From assembly GCA_023333565.1 (NCBI GenBank), contig JAJKFH010000115.1:744001-808000 (forward strand): a stretch of DNA of 64,000 nucleotides. Reading direction: 5' to 3'. The notes under the pieces are model-generated. The model saw only the letters and a program-made list of their open reading frames with translations. It was not told where the DNA came from and ran no database searches. The translations under genes and the position numbers were made by a program. This DNA is from Puffinus mauretanicus (lineage: Eukaryota; Chordata; Aves; Procellariiformes; Procellariidae). Shown here piece by piece: positions 1 to 13,240 of this stretch (its first letter is position 1; each line of letters begins with the position of its first letter).

Positions 1-3000
1 ATAAATTAAATGAGACATTTATTTTTAAAATATCTGTAGAAGAGACATCACTGTCTACTAAACTCTACCAGCTATTAATTTATCGTAATATAAATGGTTT
101 AATTAATGTTTAATGATACAGCACTTTCCACAGGAACTGATCTCCAAATACACTGCTTTAGAAAAGGGATTTGGTACCCTAAGAAAAACATTTACATGAG
201 ATGGGACAAATGCGTGGTTCATGTAAATCATTTTAGCTCCAACAAAGTCAAGAGAATGATGTTGATTTCCAGAAGTTTACTACCTGCAATTGATGTTACA
301 AATAACATATATTATGTTAGTGCTTATCTCATACATCTGTGTGTGTATATGTCTTTGTAGCTCTTCATGTTTTCTGATGACACAAACAGACTTTGTGAAA
401 ACACTGAATTACATTGCTTGAGATAAGTACTTGTAAACTACAATTTTTGCAGTGCTACCCTCTAATGCTATGTACTCTGATGGCAAATGTCACCAGTCTA
501 TTGGTGCTAAGTTGCTAAGTTATGTAGCAACACTCACACTAGATAAAATGAAGAGACTATAAGAAAACTCACAGTATTCAATAATGTTACTTAATAAGGT
601 AACTTACTAAAATAATCACAAAACCCCAACTGCTAAACTCCCTGTAGACATACTAAGAGAAAATTCAAAATGATGCAAAAGGTTCTTATCAAGACACATC
701 TCCTCTAATCATACAGTACTGTAAATATTGAGTCTATCATGGAAACTAAATGAAAGTTTTGAGTAGCATTTACAGCTTTTCTTGCTTGATTTAGTATTTT
801 TTGTTCTCTCAGATGATTTTTCAATTTTCCTTCTTCCACACAATAAGGAAACAAAACAAAAGACATCTTCTAAAGTTCTCCAAAGTGTGGAGTTTCAAAC
901 AGATACAATTTTCTAAGTGCTTTGGAGACTGTGTCAGTCACAGGGCTATTCTTGATATAGCCACTGGCAATCCAAGAGCAAAGCAGAATGAATTCTGGAG
1001 CAAGACAAAGACCAAATACCTCCAAGTCAAATTCTAAGTAGGTGGAATTATCTGTAGAAAAGAATTACTAAATCAAACTATAATGTTGTTTGGCACAGGA
1101 CTGTCTGGCAAGTGGAGAGATACAAGTTAATCGGGGTGCTAGGATTTTATTTTCTTGAGGTGTATCTTTAAATACCAAAAGTTTCTGGCTTTTTACATTG
1201 CTCTTTTTCATTTGTTAGCTTTTGGAAATGTAGGGATGTTGTTTTCAGCTATAGTAAATTTGCTCTTTCTACAGCTTTAGCTCAACCCTTACCTATACTG
1301 GCATTATCACAATTCAACAAAACACTAAAGTTCAATATCTGAATGAGTTACCTACAAGCAAATTTATAATTTGCTTTCAATTTCTTCACTAGTTCCATCA
1401 CATGGTACATGTACTCCAGACAATTTAAGCTAACTCAGCCAGTTTGTCTCCTGCAATGAAGGGCCCATTTCCTTCAGTGACAATTTATGTTAACGATAAT
1501 CAGATGCTTTTTTAATTAACAATGACCTACAAGCATCCTAATATATTTCTCTCTCTCCCTGATGGTAGTTTTTTACAAGACTGTGTCACTCCATTTCATT
1601 TGAAACTTGGGGGCTCTTGTATTTGTTCAGACAGCATAGGTCCCACAGCCCCCTCATCTTTGCTTTCGCAGCATTTATGTTCGTATTTCCCTGTCAGTGT
1701 GTATAGCTCTAGAAACGGTAGCACGGTGGGGAGCTGGGGGGGAGCTGTGTTGCTCCAGCAGTGCAGAATTGATCTTCATATGTGCAACAGCTCTGAAATT
1801 GCCCAGATTCGCTAGACTTCCTACACATACCTAGAGTGGCTCCATATTACACATACAGAGTTGCCTTGGACACACTACCAAAATGGCAAGGTTATATGCT
1901 ATCAGTAATAGCCATGATGTAGAAGACAATCAGTAAAAGTAGGCAGTAGAGAAAGTAGACATATATATACAAAGGCCTGCAATATAAAACATAATTCCTT
2001 TTATTCTATGTCATATGTATTTCTAAGAAATAATACGATTTCTAAATTGCTTCAATGAAGAAGGATATAGTTCCTAATCTTGCCTCTTCCACAGGAAAAA
2101 ACCCAGCTAGGCTTATAGTTCAGAATTGTTGTAGTTTCTTTTCCAGAGCCTTTTTCTGCACTTCTTGTCTGTCAGGGCTATTGCTACCCAAGACACAGTG
2201 CCTAGGGCAGCAGACTGCAGAGGGCAGCAAAAATGTGCCCATATCTCAGCTGTCCCATGTCACACTCTGGCACGTTAATACAAATCTGCTTTCCTCTTTG
2301 ACTTCTGCTAATAATGCAGGAGTGTGACCTGTGATGGCTGAGGCGCTTGTTCATGTTGTGCTCCCTGCCTTCCCTTCTACAAATGCAACATCCTCCTGCA
2401 GAGAGCAGGACACACGTCTGGCTAATGCAAGTGGGATTTGGACGTCTGCTGCAGGTCAGGAGTATCTAGCTGGTGTCAGCATCTTTTTATGCTGTCTGAT
2501 TATATCCTGATCACGTATCTAGAAGTCTTGATCTGAAGTCTCTTGAAAACAGTTTTTCCAGTCGATGCTACTTCCAAGCCATGGCTATGTGGATGCAACA
2601 GTTTTCCTTCAGCAGTGTGGGAAGGGATGTGAGCTCATTCATGTCCTAATACACGTTTTAACAGGAGAAGGGGAGACACAGCTGGATGCTATGGTATGCT
2701 GATGACTCAAATTTGGGAGAGTCAAACCTCTTCTCAGATCCATGTATCCTTACTCTAGCCTCACTACTGGTTTTAGGGTTTTGGACTGCTGTTTAGATAA
2801 CCGGGGCTCTTTCATTACAACTCCTGTAAATTAATCTACAATAAGGAAGGTCCCAGTTGATGTCATACAATCCTTACCATGGTCACTATAATAGAAAAAC
2901 TTTACTTAGCAAAGAGATTTTGGAATATTTCCAGACAGTGTCCAGGCTCTGGAGGCAGCAGAAAGATGACTTTTGTGGCTGCTGGAGCTGAGGCACTATG

Positions 3001-4772
3001 TTAGGTACAGGGAATTTTGTTAACCCAGTCAGGAGCTGATAAATACCTGATCTGGATCACAAGAACCAGAGACATACTCAGGAGAAAGGATCAGCATTTC
3101 CTTGAATTCTGAAGCTGAAATACAGTGTGTGGGTGTGGAGGGGGGGTGTTTTGTTTTGTAATCATTGGCACTAGATGGTCATCCAACCTTAGTTGATGAT
3201 TCAGATAGCACCCCAAGGTTTTATCCCATTTTGACAAATTCAGCAGTATCCTTCACAGACTGGTGGTGTACATTATACTGTTTTTTCTTTTAATTTGCCT
3301 TGGCGATCATGGACAAACTTGCATAATTTGTGAATTTGCAAGTAAGTCTTCTTTGTGTTTTTTTAAAGGAAAGGTACACAAACACAGACTTAATGTACCA
3401 GTCTGACAATGACTTTATATGAAGCATATCAGAATCTCAGATTATGGACAATTGGCTGTAATTGAAACAGAATTACTGCAGATAATTCCTCATACTAGGA
3501 CTCAGGAAGAAGTATTAAGAATCAGAGAAGGGGCAATCAGAGAACCATAAGGACTGAAGATTAAGGACTTCAGACTGTCAAATGGATGCACTAGCTGAAA
3601 CATTATCATTTATTCTGAGTGTCGGGGCTGTTACATGACATGAGTAGACCACAGAGTTTTATTTTATCTTAAATTCATCCAAGAAATACTTTACATTTTG
3701 CCAAATCAGAATAAATTATTCAGATTTCACTTGTTTTCTGCCAAATCTGTTACCTGAAACCTGTATAAAATAAAGCCATTCCTGAAGAAAGAGCTGGCTG
3801 CTAGACAGCTGCCAGGAACTTCGGTGTTTCTTTCCTGGCACCACATTTGCCTGCCAGCCTGCAGGATAGGTGTTGCTGATGGGGAAGAAAAAGGAAGGAG
3901 ACTATGGACAGGCAGTCCTCAGAAGCAGAAAAGGAAATTCATCAAATTGCACTGTAGATTTTTGCCTGAGCTCCAACCGAGACATGACAGCACGCTGGCT
4001 AGTAATGGACATGCCTACTCTCTTCAGCATATTGGCAACCTCTATTTGCCTACGTTTAGCCCTACTGAGGTAAGTAGAGAGGAAGACATGGGGATGGAGG
4101 CTGCCAGAAGCTTGGCTTTGTCTTTGTATTTTTTCCTTGAATTGGGCAACATTGGGAGGCTTACATGGGCCTGGAGTATTTATGCACTTAAATGTATTCT
4201 CTAAACTTCCCTCAAGCTCATCTTTCATCCTACACAATGTTCAAACTTTCACTTCAGCTCCATTAACAGACAAACACCTGTTTTGGCTGACATATGAGTG
4301 TTTGAGTTCTGTTTTGACAAAAGGTGCCAGACTGAATGCACTAGATAAAAATGTCCTTCATGCATTTACAGTCCTGCAGTTGCAAACAGATCTGGTACAG
4401 ACATCAAAACCATGTTTCAGTTCAAATGCATGAGAACCAGTCCGTAGGAGTAGCGGTATTTATTCACTCCTCATGTTCTTTCATGCCTCAAATTACCCAG
4501 GACTTAACATAACCTAACTACAGGTTTAATTGATTTCCTGAACAATAGCACTTCATTGAGCTGAGATGTCAATTCACAGCCATCAGGAGTCTATGACATT
4601 GGCAGTTGTTGTTTTTGTTGCAATAATAAAGTTTATTAAGGATACTAAAACCACCAAATTAAATCCAGCTAGGCAGTAAATATTACACATGAATGTGAAG
4701 ACATATGAATGTGAAGCAAATTTAAATAATTGACTTGATACAGCAAAGTGAATGCAAGATTCCAAGTTTCTG
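1..4772. other. Gene-free AT-rich stretch
   Basis: I see no recognisable gene, RNA gene or clear mobile element here. The open frames are 60-126 codons, lack family motifs and overlap each other on both strands, as expected by chance. A short YADD-like reading near 2695 was considered and rejected. The region is unique AT-rich sequence, most simply intergenic or intronic. Confidence 0.6.
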
Positions 4773-4901
4773 CCCTCCTTCCTTTCTTCCTCCCTCCCTT
4801 CCTTTCTGCCTACCTTCTGTCCTGCCTGACTGCCTTCCTTCTTCCCTGCCTTCCTTCCTGCCTGCCTGGCATCCTACTTTCCTGCCTGCCTTCCTGCCTT
4901 A
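4773..4901. repeat. Pyrimidine-rich CCTT/CCTG tetranucleotide tract
   Basis: The plus strand is almost pure C and T, built from degenerate CCTT, CCTG and CCCT tetranucleotide units over about 130 bases, with a few G and A interruptions. It is an imperfect microsatellite. Such homopurine-homopyrimidine tracts can adopt triplex-type structures and often vary in length. The plus-strand open frame through it gives only a Leu/Pro/Ser-rich low-complexity peptide and is not a gene. Confidence 0.85.
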
Positions 4902-7900
4902 CTAAGCAGCCAGCTAAGCCAAGTGGCTTGTACCATTTATGATCTTGTCTTTCACAAAGAAATTAACTGAAACATCCAACTTTTTTCATAACTGCAACAC
5001 AGAATTTCTTCTTCACCTGATCTGCTACACACATACTCTAATGAGAAGCTTCTTTGACCTGGAAACTGTAAAAGTTTCTTTCCCTTCCTCATGACAAACA
5101 AAAATAAATCACACCAGTATATACATCAGCCTTTTTCCTTCCATACTTGCAGAAATTTTTGCAAATTAGGCCTTCTAGAAAGTGTTACTGCCCCCTTCCT
5201 TTAAAAGAGTAAGCAGCATAGTAGCATTCTTTTGTAGAGATCAATTTGCAGGTAGATGCCAATTGTAGGATCTGATCCTCAGTAGGCATTGGAAAATATC
5301 CTTTTCCCTTTTGCACAGCTAAGAAAAATGTAGTTTTCAAAAACTTATCAAAATAATTTTATTTGGTATTGGGGTTGTTTTTGGTTTTGTTTTGTTTTTT
5401 TTTCTTCTTCAATCTAGCAGGCACCACTCGATGTTTCCCAAGTGCCCTTACCAGGGAATATTTCCCTATTCACAAATAACAAATAGGTTTACAAGACTGA
5501 GGAAACCAGAAGGAGAAGGGGACATCCACAAGGCAGAAAAATTGGGTATTATTATACCTGCCTTAATGATCAGTGAATCTCACTCCCAGAGTAACTTTAT
5601 TTGTAGTCCATTGCCTTTTTTTTCATGCACTGGTGTGAACATGCAAAAGGCAAGGGTAATTTACTGTATCCCAATTCCCATGCAGTAAACATTATTCATG
5701 GTTTGGGGGCACCCTCTTCCCTTGGGAAATAATATCTAGTTTTGCTTTGAGGCTCCTGCAATTAACACATCTCTGATGATTTCTGTTTTGTTGCAAGAAT
5801 AGGCAGGAGGAGCACCATAAGAATTCACTAAGGTCTGCTCTCATCCCCTGTGGTTTGCAATGTGTCTCCCTAGGAGGACAATTTAAGTCATCCTTGACTG
5901 AGGAATTGTCCTTGGTCATCTTACACTGAACAGTGATCCCAGCTCTTCAGGGACACTCTGCCAGGAACACTGGAGAATAAAAGTCTCTCTCGCGCGCTCA
6001 TTTTAGCTTGATTCCTCAGCCAATTCAACTTATGTTTGTAGCTATGGTGGCTGCCATAATACCGTCAGTGGAAACTCAGAAGGAAGTTGATATAGAGGAG
6101 ACACTTTCTGTACTGAGTTTTCTAATCTCTGAATAGGGATAAGTAAAGAATTCCTCCATTCCTGAATTTTCTGCTCATTTCAAGTTCTGGGTAAATAAGC
6201 TGAGGAACTGGCTCTCTGCCACATTCTTTCACCTGCCCAACAAGACATAGAAGCAGAGAGATCGCTATCCTCCACATCACATTTATACCTGACATCCTGA
6301 GGATCACAGGGCTAGAAGGAAGCAAGTCACCTAGAAATATAGCTTCCAATTTTGAAGGTCTTATGGGTCTAACAGTTGCCCGTAGATTAACATGTGTGAC
6401 TTAAGGTGCAGTGCCCATTTCCATGGTTTTACTGTGTTTTTTCCCTCCTCTCTTCTGGTTATCTTGTTACGAACTCTGTCACTTCCACAGTATGAGCCTT
6501 CTATTACCTCTCCCCAGCTTTCCTGTCTATGATGGTTTTAATTTACTTAATCCCAAATATCACAGACTCAAAAGCCTATCAACTGAAAGGAAGAATTCTC
6601 TATATTTTGACCAGTTACCCCTACCAGGCTAGCACAAAATGAAGAAGAGAGGAACTTCCATTCTTAGCACAGAGTTTAGTGAGCATCAAGGTCTGTGGGG
6701 TCTGAATGTGGTTCAGTAGATAGTACGAGTGTATGAAAGACTGAGTCACTTCACCAGTAGAGTTCCCAGGTACCTGTGGAAGAACATTGTGTTTCCTCAC
6801 ACTTCCCCCTTGAGTTTGGGTACTGAGAGGACTGAAAATGTGGGACAACTGAGCCAAGGACACCAGCAGATGTTACAGTTTATTCTCAAAGTCATTGAGA
6901 TTTAGCTGCCTGTTTCTGAGGAGTGAAGCCCCTGTTTCTACTCCTGCAGCAAGCAGGGGGTGGTGGGCACCTCTGCTCTCATGGGGGCCATGGGCTCACG
7001 TGGGATGCCACGGGCTCACGTGGGATGCCACAGAGATGTCTTGCTGCACACTTCTGAGGGCAGGATAAAGCCTCTGGAAAGTGCTTCAGGTTAATATTTT
7101 TTGGGGGAACTCCTTTAAAGAGTATAAAAATATGAAACAGGAGAATCTAAATCAGAGTGTTTACTGTGTTTCAAGATGCAAGGTTTTCGTATTATTATTA
7201 GTATTCACAAACCATCGCTACAACTAAGTTGATACTGTCCACATCCAGATTGTTTTGAAATAAAGTACCAGAAAATTAAATGGCAGAATTTACATAACTG
7301 GAGCATTTATCACACTACATTATTATGCCCTTCAATTGCCAAATACATGCCAGTGGCTGAGACAGTTTAATGTGACCTGGAATAGTTTTGCATTAATATC
7401 CTCTTAGGGTAGGTCTACATTAGCAAATAGTGCTGCACGATAGGAGGGGATCTGTAGAGTGAAACAACTGATACAGAGATCTGACATGAACACTGTACAC
7501 ATTTTGGAAGGGTTTACTTTGGACTAGGTCTAGTCTGATCCTGTGAACTGAATGCCTGTTAGTGTTTGGAGCATATCAGTGTGCACCCAGAGTGTATCTT
7601 TTGATTTATTTTCATCTAGAAGTTAGCATGTTTTCAATACAAATATGAAACAAAGCAGAGTAAGGGTGACAACCGAGAAATTTGCTTAAAAAACTCATTC
7701 CTTATCTCAACGAAAACTCCTATGTAGAAACACCTTAGAGACCAATTGTTTTTTCATGTAAGGCATCAAAAGTATTCTTAAAGTCAGAGAATTCATACTA
7801 TGAGGCCTTAGCTGATTAATGCTGAAAACAACTGACAGGATCCCATGCAAATTTTAGTCAGGTCTCAAGTGGCTATGTCTACACTCAGCTCTGGCATCCA

Positions 7901-9020
7901 GATGTGCACCTTCTGGAAGGAAAGGGGATGTGGTCAGATAGTGTGGATGCTGGGGAGATGGGGCCCATACAGTGCAAGACAGAGCACACCTGCACCTCAC
8001 AGCTTATCTCAGAGAGGGCAGATCTGGTCAAGGCCAAGGCATTTCATGAGGAAGAGAGAAATCGGGACTTAACACTGATCACGTCAGCTTCATAGGCTGT
8101 AAATAAGGACAGGCTGTGACCCTCTGTCGAAGTGAGATATACTAACATACACTTCTGAATAGGCGAGAGCTGCCTGAAATATTCCAGCTTGTGAAACATT
8201 TGGAATTTGGCTGATAGACTGCAGGAAATAAAACTTTTAAAAAATGTGGCACAAAAAGAGGAGAAAATAAAAATGCTCTTAGTCATTCCCTGGAGCACAA
8301 CCAGCCGTTCAAACAATATTCTCAGTAAAGATGAGATTTAAAACTCAGTGCATGGGTCAGACATTGTAAAAAAATCAAGGAGAAATTCCCATTTCCATCT
8401 ATTTCTGTTGCTAGAGCCTTGCTGTTGACTGGCGTAAAACCTCATGAGCAGAGGATAGCTGAGGCTTCTGGAGTCTCTGACATAAATAAACTTTAATAGA
8501 TGTAATAAAACATGTCACTATTATAGCAACATTGGAACTCACATACTTGGTCAGATCATTTCTGAGGGGGAGACCACCAGAACCAGAGATAATACTGAGG
8601 GTGAAGGCATGCTACCAATATCTACAACAGTAAAGTATTTTCAGGTTTATTACCCTGACATTTCTTAATGCCGTTAGTTTTGGTTTTATGCTTTTTTTTT
8701 CTTTTTTTATCTTGTGTGCTTACTTTTTGGCTGAAGTTTTTCACTCAGCAGATGTTTTCACTGAGCTATCTTTCACTATGACACATAGGTTTTCTAGGAT
8801 TCATCTATCTAGAGTCCAGCAGAGGCTATGTTGTATGAATTACATCCTTTCCATCTGTTTTCATCAGACAACACATTATTACCCAAATGTTTACCTCTGG
8901 CTTGGATTAGTTTATTCAAATTTGTATTGAGATCTCTACAAAGAACCTTTCCTTCTGGATTCTCATGTCCAGTTATCCTGAAGGACTCTGTTGTTGCATG
9001 AGTGTAAAGGGCAACATGGG
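4902..9020. other. Gene-free stretch
   Basis: No gene is recognised. Open frames are short, unconserved in appearance and mutually overlapping. The only structured item I can support is the small tandem duplication at 6992-7031, listed separately. Confidence 0.55.
6992..7031. repeat. Perfect 20-bp tandem duplication with two E-boxes
   Basis: Two identical adjacent 20-bp units (6992-7011 and 7012-7031) each contain the palindrome CACGTG, the core E-box bound by bHLH-ZIP proteins such as USF and MYC/MAX. The sequence just upstream is G-rich. Duplication of a whole E-box-containing unit is directly visible. Any regulatory role is inference, since no promoter or gene is evident nearby. Confidence 0.7.
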
Positions 9021-9077
9021 GGCCTGATTCAGAGACAGTGGGGCTCTTTATATTGACTTCAACAGCCTTTGGATCAT
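9021..9077. repeat. Ancient amniote interspersed-repeat fragment
   Basis: The segment reads like the old repeat motif found throughout turtle, crocodile and bird genomes: a 'cctgattcaga' start, then 'ttgacttcaacag' and 'ctttggatca'. Only about 57 bases are left and divergence is substantial. It is an old SINE/LINE-tail fossil recognised by eye from the motif order; the family name is left open. Confidence 0.45.
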
Positions 9078-12000
9078 AAACCAAGCAATAAATTCCTGCA
9101 GCGTCTAAACTGTGTCAAGCACATCATGTAAGCCTGATGTAAGCACACCAAGCTGCACCCCAGTCCCCAGGCAGACTTCCTTAACCCATGTAATATAAAG
9201 ACATAGCCAAACAGACACAAAATAAAGCAGCCAAATACAGGTTTCCTCACTCTCCAGTGGTAGAAAGAAAGAAAAAGAGCTATAAAAAACAGTAACTGGC
9301 TGCATCACATAAACCACTGGACACTATCATACTCCAGAAGTGAGATACTGTGAGGCTGAATGTAGCCTTGCCGAGGATAAGAGGGAGAGGAAACCTGCAT
9401 AATATTGTCCACAACACCAGAATCAGAGCATTCTCCTCTCCAGCAGTGCTAATGACATTAGCACCTTATTCCTCTATCTAAAGCCAATGGTAAGCAGAAG
9501 GCAAACTAAAACTGATTGTCTTAACACTCACATCTGGGACCTTGCACAGCCAGAAGGCTACTCATTGCAGATGCTCCTGCCGTTCCCACCAACAGGTGAA
9601 AACACAACCAAGTGCAACACGCTGCTATCACCTGTGCTGGAGCTAACCCCAGATTAGCTCTTGCATGTCAGCAGAGTTACTTCAGATGTATATCAACTTG
9701 GCTGAGAACAATATCTGACCAGTACTTTATGTTAAAAAGAATGCAGCTGTAGTAATTACGGTTACCTGGATATACTGAAAAGGATAGGTTTCTAACAGAC
9801 CACCATGCTGCCAGTGTTGCTGGTGGCTCAAACCCTTACTTTTTAATCTAAATGGCAAAACTTTCAATTACTCCCTGTCTGAATCTCACAAAGTTAAGCT
9901 GATTTTCTACTCACTGAAAATGTCATACTCTCAACCTTCTGTTTCACTGAATTTGCACCTTTGTTACATCTCTTCCCCATTATTAACTCACTTCACAGAC
10001 ATGGCAGTCTTGATCTTGGCCTTTTCATCACTGAACCTCAGGGTTGCTGCCTTATTTGTAAAAGTCAGCTGGTGACTTATGTTAAACAAAACAAAACAGA
10101 AACTAACAAACAGGCAAAACTGCTGGTAGATACCTTTGAGAACCCAGAACAACTTTCTCATCTTTTTCTGCACCATCCAGTGACTTAAGGGCAAGTTTGA
10201 AGAAAATAGGTGAGAGACAGTGTCTAAAATGATATGCCTTGTTATATAGCACCTGCTTTACTAAGTCCTGCTCCTTGGCCTTTGCCATTTGCAAATGCCT
10301 TTGTATCTTCTTAGTTGAGGCAACTCGTTTCCCTTTGGCTCCTGATTCATGTTCAGTATCTTTAAAATCTGGTGGTCAGGTATATTTGCACACTTTTTTC
10401 ATTTCAGTCCCTAAACAGCAGTCGAAGGAATCTCCTTATGTATGTGTTTATATGCTGCTCTTCCTTTCTCCCCTTCATCCCCGCACTCATCAGGGCCCCC
10501 AACATCTGAGTGCTGCCTAGCGTGCTTGCTCCCTGCTCTGCAGAGGTGGAGAGGGCACTCTGGTCTGGCACCTGCTAGCAGGGTGCTATGTTTGTTAGAC
10601 ATTCAGGACTTAAGACTCCTGAGAGAGCTGACTCCTGGGTCTGTGGCCAGAATCAAACAGCTCTGCATAACTTCATCAGATCCTCAGTACTCTGCACAAG
10701 CTCTGTCTTGGGAGCTGAGCACACTCCCCAGCTTTTCTTCCTTTACAACAAAAGGGCTTACCATTAAAATGCCCAGCTATAATACTTTTAACATCCAGCT
10801 CTACACAATTGCAGCCAGACTAACACCTACACCAGGGGCTCAGACAGTGCACCGCACTGTTGCTCAAGCTCACAGACTTCTCCTCGAACCTCAATGTCAC
10901 TTGCCTAGGGAGGCAGTAAACCTAATAATATGACTGACATCTGTGTCCTGGAAGTCCCCTCTGTCTCAGCCTGCTGGGCTCACTGCCTGGCTGAGGACCC
11001 CTCAGAGGGAGCTGGCTGGCCTCAGGCAGCCCCAGCCTCTTTCCTCTCTGAGAAGGTGACACTCCTCTCTGGGTTGACAATTTCAGGCAACTGCAGATAA
11101 CCACTACCTCTGGTGATACCATGGCAATTCACAGCCAGCACTTACTGACATGGGTAGGTACAGCTTCTTTTTGTGAAGTAGCGGTGGTCCTGGGGCCCCC
11201 AACTCACATCAATCAGGGGGGCTATTTTGCCTTAACTGTCACTTCACATATATGTAATTCCCCAGAGACTCTGGCATCTGCTCCTAACAGCCCAGGCATT
11301 CTTGTTTTCAGCAGAACAAAATGTTACGCCTACGGATTAGCCACTGTCAAAACCAGTTACCTTCTGAATGTCTCCCTTCTTAATGCACCTGTGGACGCTG
11401 TTTGCAGACAGAGTCAAAAGCCATCTCACTTTCTTCTCCTTGTTTTCTACAATTCCAGGCAATCTCAGGACTCTCATTTTTGCTTCCTCAGTTTCTTCCA
11501 CTCAGCACAACTTATATTTTGATTGCCTTTTACTTCTGGAACTATGGGGCTCTCAGAGCTCACTTAGTGCTCAAACTGCTTCAGGATGATTGGTTCCAGC
11601 CTTTGCTATTTAGGTTGCTCATTATATCAGCAAGAGTTTATGAGTTCCTGGCTCAGGCTTACTGGATTCATCCTGCTTAGCTGAAACACCTTCAGGAGGA
11701 ACTTGGTCTCTTCACACTTCTTATAGCTAATGGGGAAGGAGAGGAGGATGGGAGCTGTTCTCTGGAATTGCCTCTCCCTCATTCTCACTCCTTCATTAGC
11801 TGCAGGAGGAGATAATGAATGTAATGAGATAGGGTCCTCCTGGAGGTGTCTCAGAGAAATGAGATGGAGCTGGGCCTGTGAGCAAGCCAGATTTTGAAGT
11901 GTGGTGGTTTTTTTTTTTTTTTAGAACTTCTCTTCAATTGAGCAAATGTAACTGGAAACAAGTTAAGCCTGACTGACACAGTTAAACACCTTGCTGCATC

Positions 12001-13240
12001 AACCCTTTATAAAAAAACTTCATTAGGCAATTGAATTACTTAGGGTTGGGGGAGAAGAGGTGTTTTTTCAGTTTCTTAGGAGCAGTCAGATCTTTCCCAA
12101 TGAAAAAGTTATAAATCACAATAAGCAGAAGGTACACAGGGTCTGTTATCTTAGCAAGCATATTGCTACCTTCAGCTAGACTAGCCAACATATCAGACCT
12201 TGCTTTTTAAAAAAAAAAAACAAACACACCACCAACAAAAAAAGATAAATTCAAAGAACTTGGGTGGAGATAAATTCAAAGAGCTGTGTGTTCCCTGTAG
12301 CAGAGAGGACTAAGACTCAATTACACTGTAATTCTTCTTTTATCCCTGATGTCTTAAGAGAGCAGGAATCTGGCATATGGAACCTCCTCGCGCCTTCACA
12401 ATATAGAAGAACAATTGGAGAGGATAGAGATACATCCCACTAGCTGTGTGCACATCAGGACACTGCAAAACCAGAACGCTGATTGCTGGTAAATCCTCGT
12501 ATTTTCTAAAAATAAAATAACAAACCTAACAAGTACTTCCTGGTAGTGTCCCTGCCTTGTCAGAGAAGCATGTTCTTCGTTCCCAATGGATGTACACTGG
12601 ACTCTGCAGCCTGCTGGGCAAGAAGCACTGCTTTTTTGTAGCTGTCTTCTTGTGGACTCTCACACAGGGACAAGAGCAAGTCTTTACCCGACACCTCTCA
12701 CTCCAGGTTGAGAAAACTGCCTCCTCAGAGCAGTGCCTCTGTGACAATGTCAGGCAGGACCTTCCTGTTTTCTCCCATGTTATTCAGCAGGTTTAAGAAG
12801 AGCTCCCTTTTCAGAGAGCTGTTGATATTCTGCAACTGATGCCTCTCCAGCTCATAAATGCTGAATGTTGTACCATAATCAAATTCTTACGGGTAATTTG
12901 AAACAATAAGCAGCTTTTTCTTCTGTGATTAAATACTACAGTCAACAAGGTACACACTGGGGCCCTGGCAATTCATCTGCTGATGTAAGATCATGGTGAG
13001 TTGACCTTGGCTGGCTGCCAGACACCCACCCAGCTGCTCTCTCACTACCCCTCCTCAACAGGACAAGGGGAGAAAATAAGACGGAAAAGCTTGTGGGTCA
13101 AAGTAAAGACAGGGAGTTCCCTTACCAGTTATTGTCATGGGCAAAACAGACTTGACCTAGGAAAATGTAATTTGTTGCCAATTAAAATAAAGTTGGGTTG
13201 AGAAACAAAGACAAAAACTAAAGCACCCTCCCCCTTTTCC
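9078..13240. other. Gene-free stretch
   Basis: No gene is recognised. The longest open frame (163 codons, plus strand, 10442-10933) has no family motif and no sign of splice-site-bounded exons. A short imperfect duplication of 'gataaattcaaagag'-type sequence lies near 12244-12285. Poly-A and poly-T runs near 11908 and 12210 are simple sequence. Confidence 0.5.

Noticed and set aside
2695..2718. Frame reading YADDSNLG, similar to a reverse-transcriptase catalytic box
   Set aside because: The surrounding residues do not continue as RT, the frame stops soon after, and no LINE sequence flanks it; eight residues alone can occur by chance.
5960..6010. AATAAA followed by a CGCGCG-containing stretch resembling an LTR R-U5 end
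   Set aside because: No TG...CA boundaries, duplication or primer site could be found around it.
10442..10933. 163-codon plus-strand frame
   Set aside because: No recognisable domain, repeat or signal; composition resembles random translation, and there is no supporting exon context.
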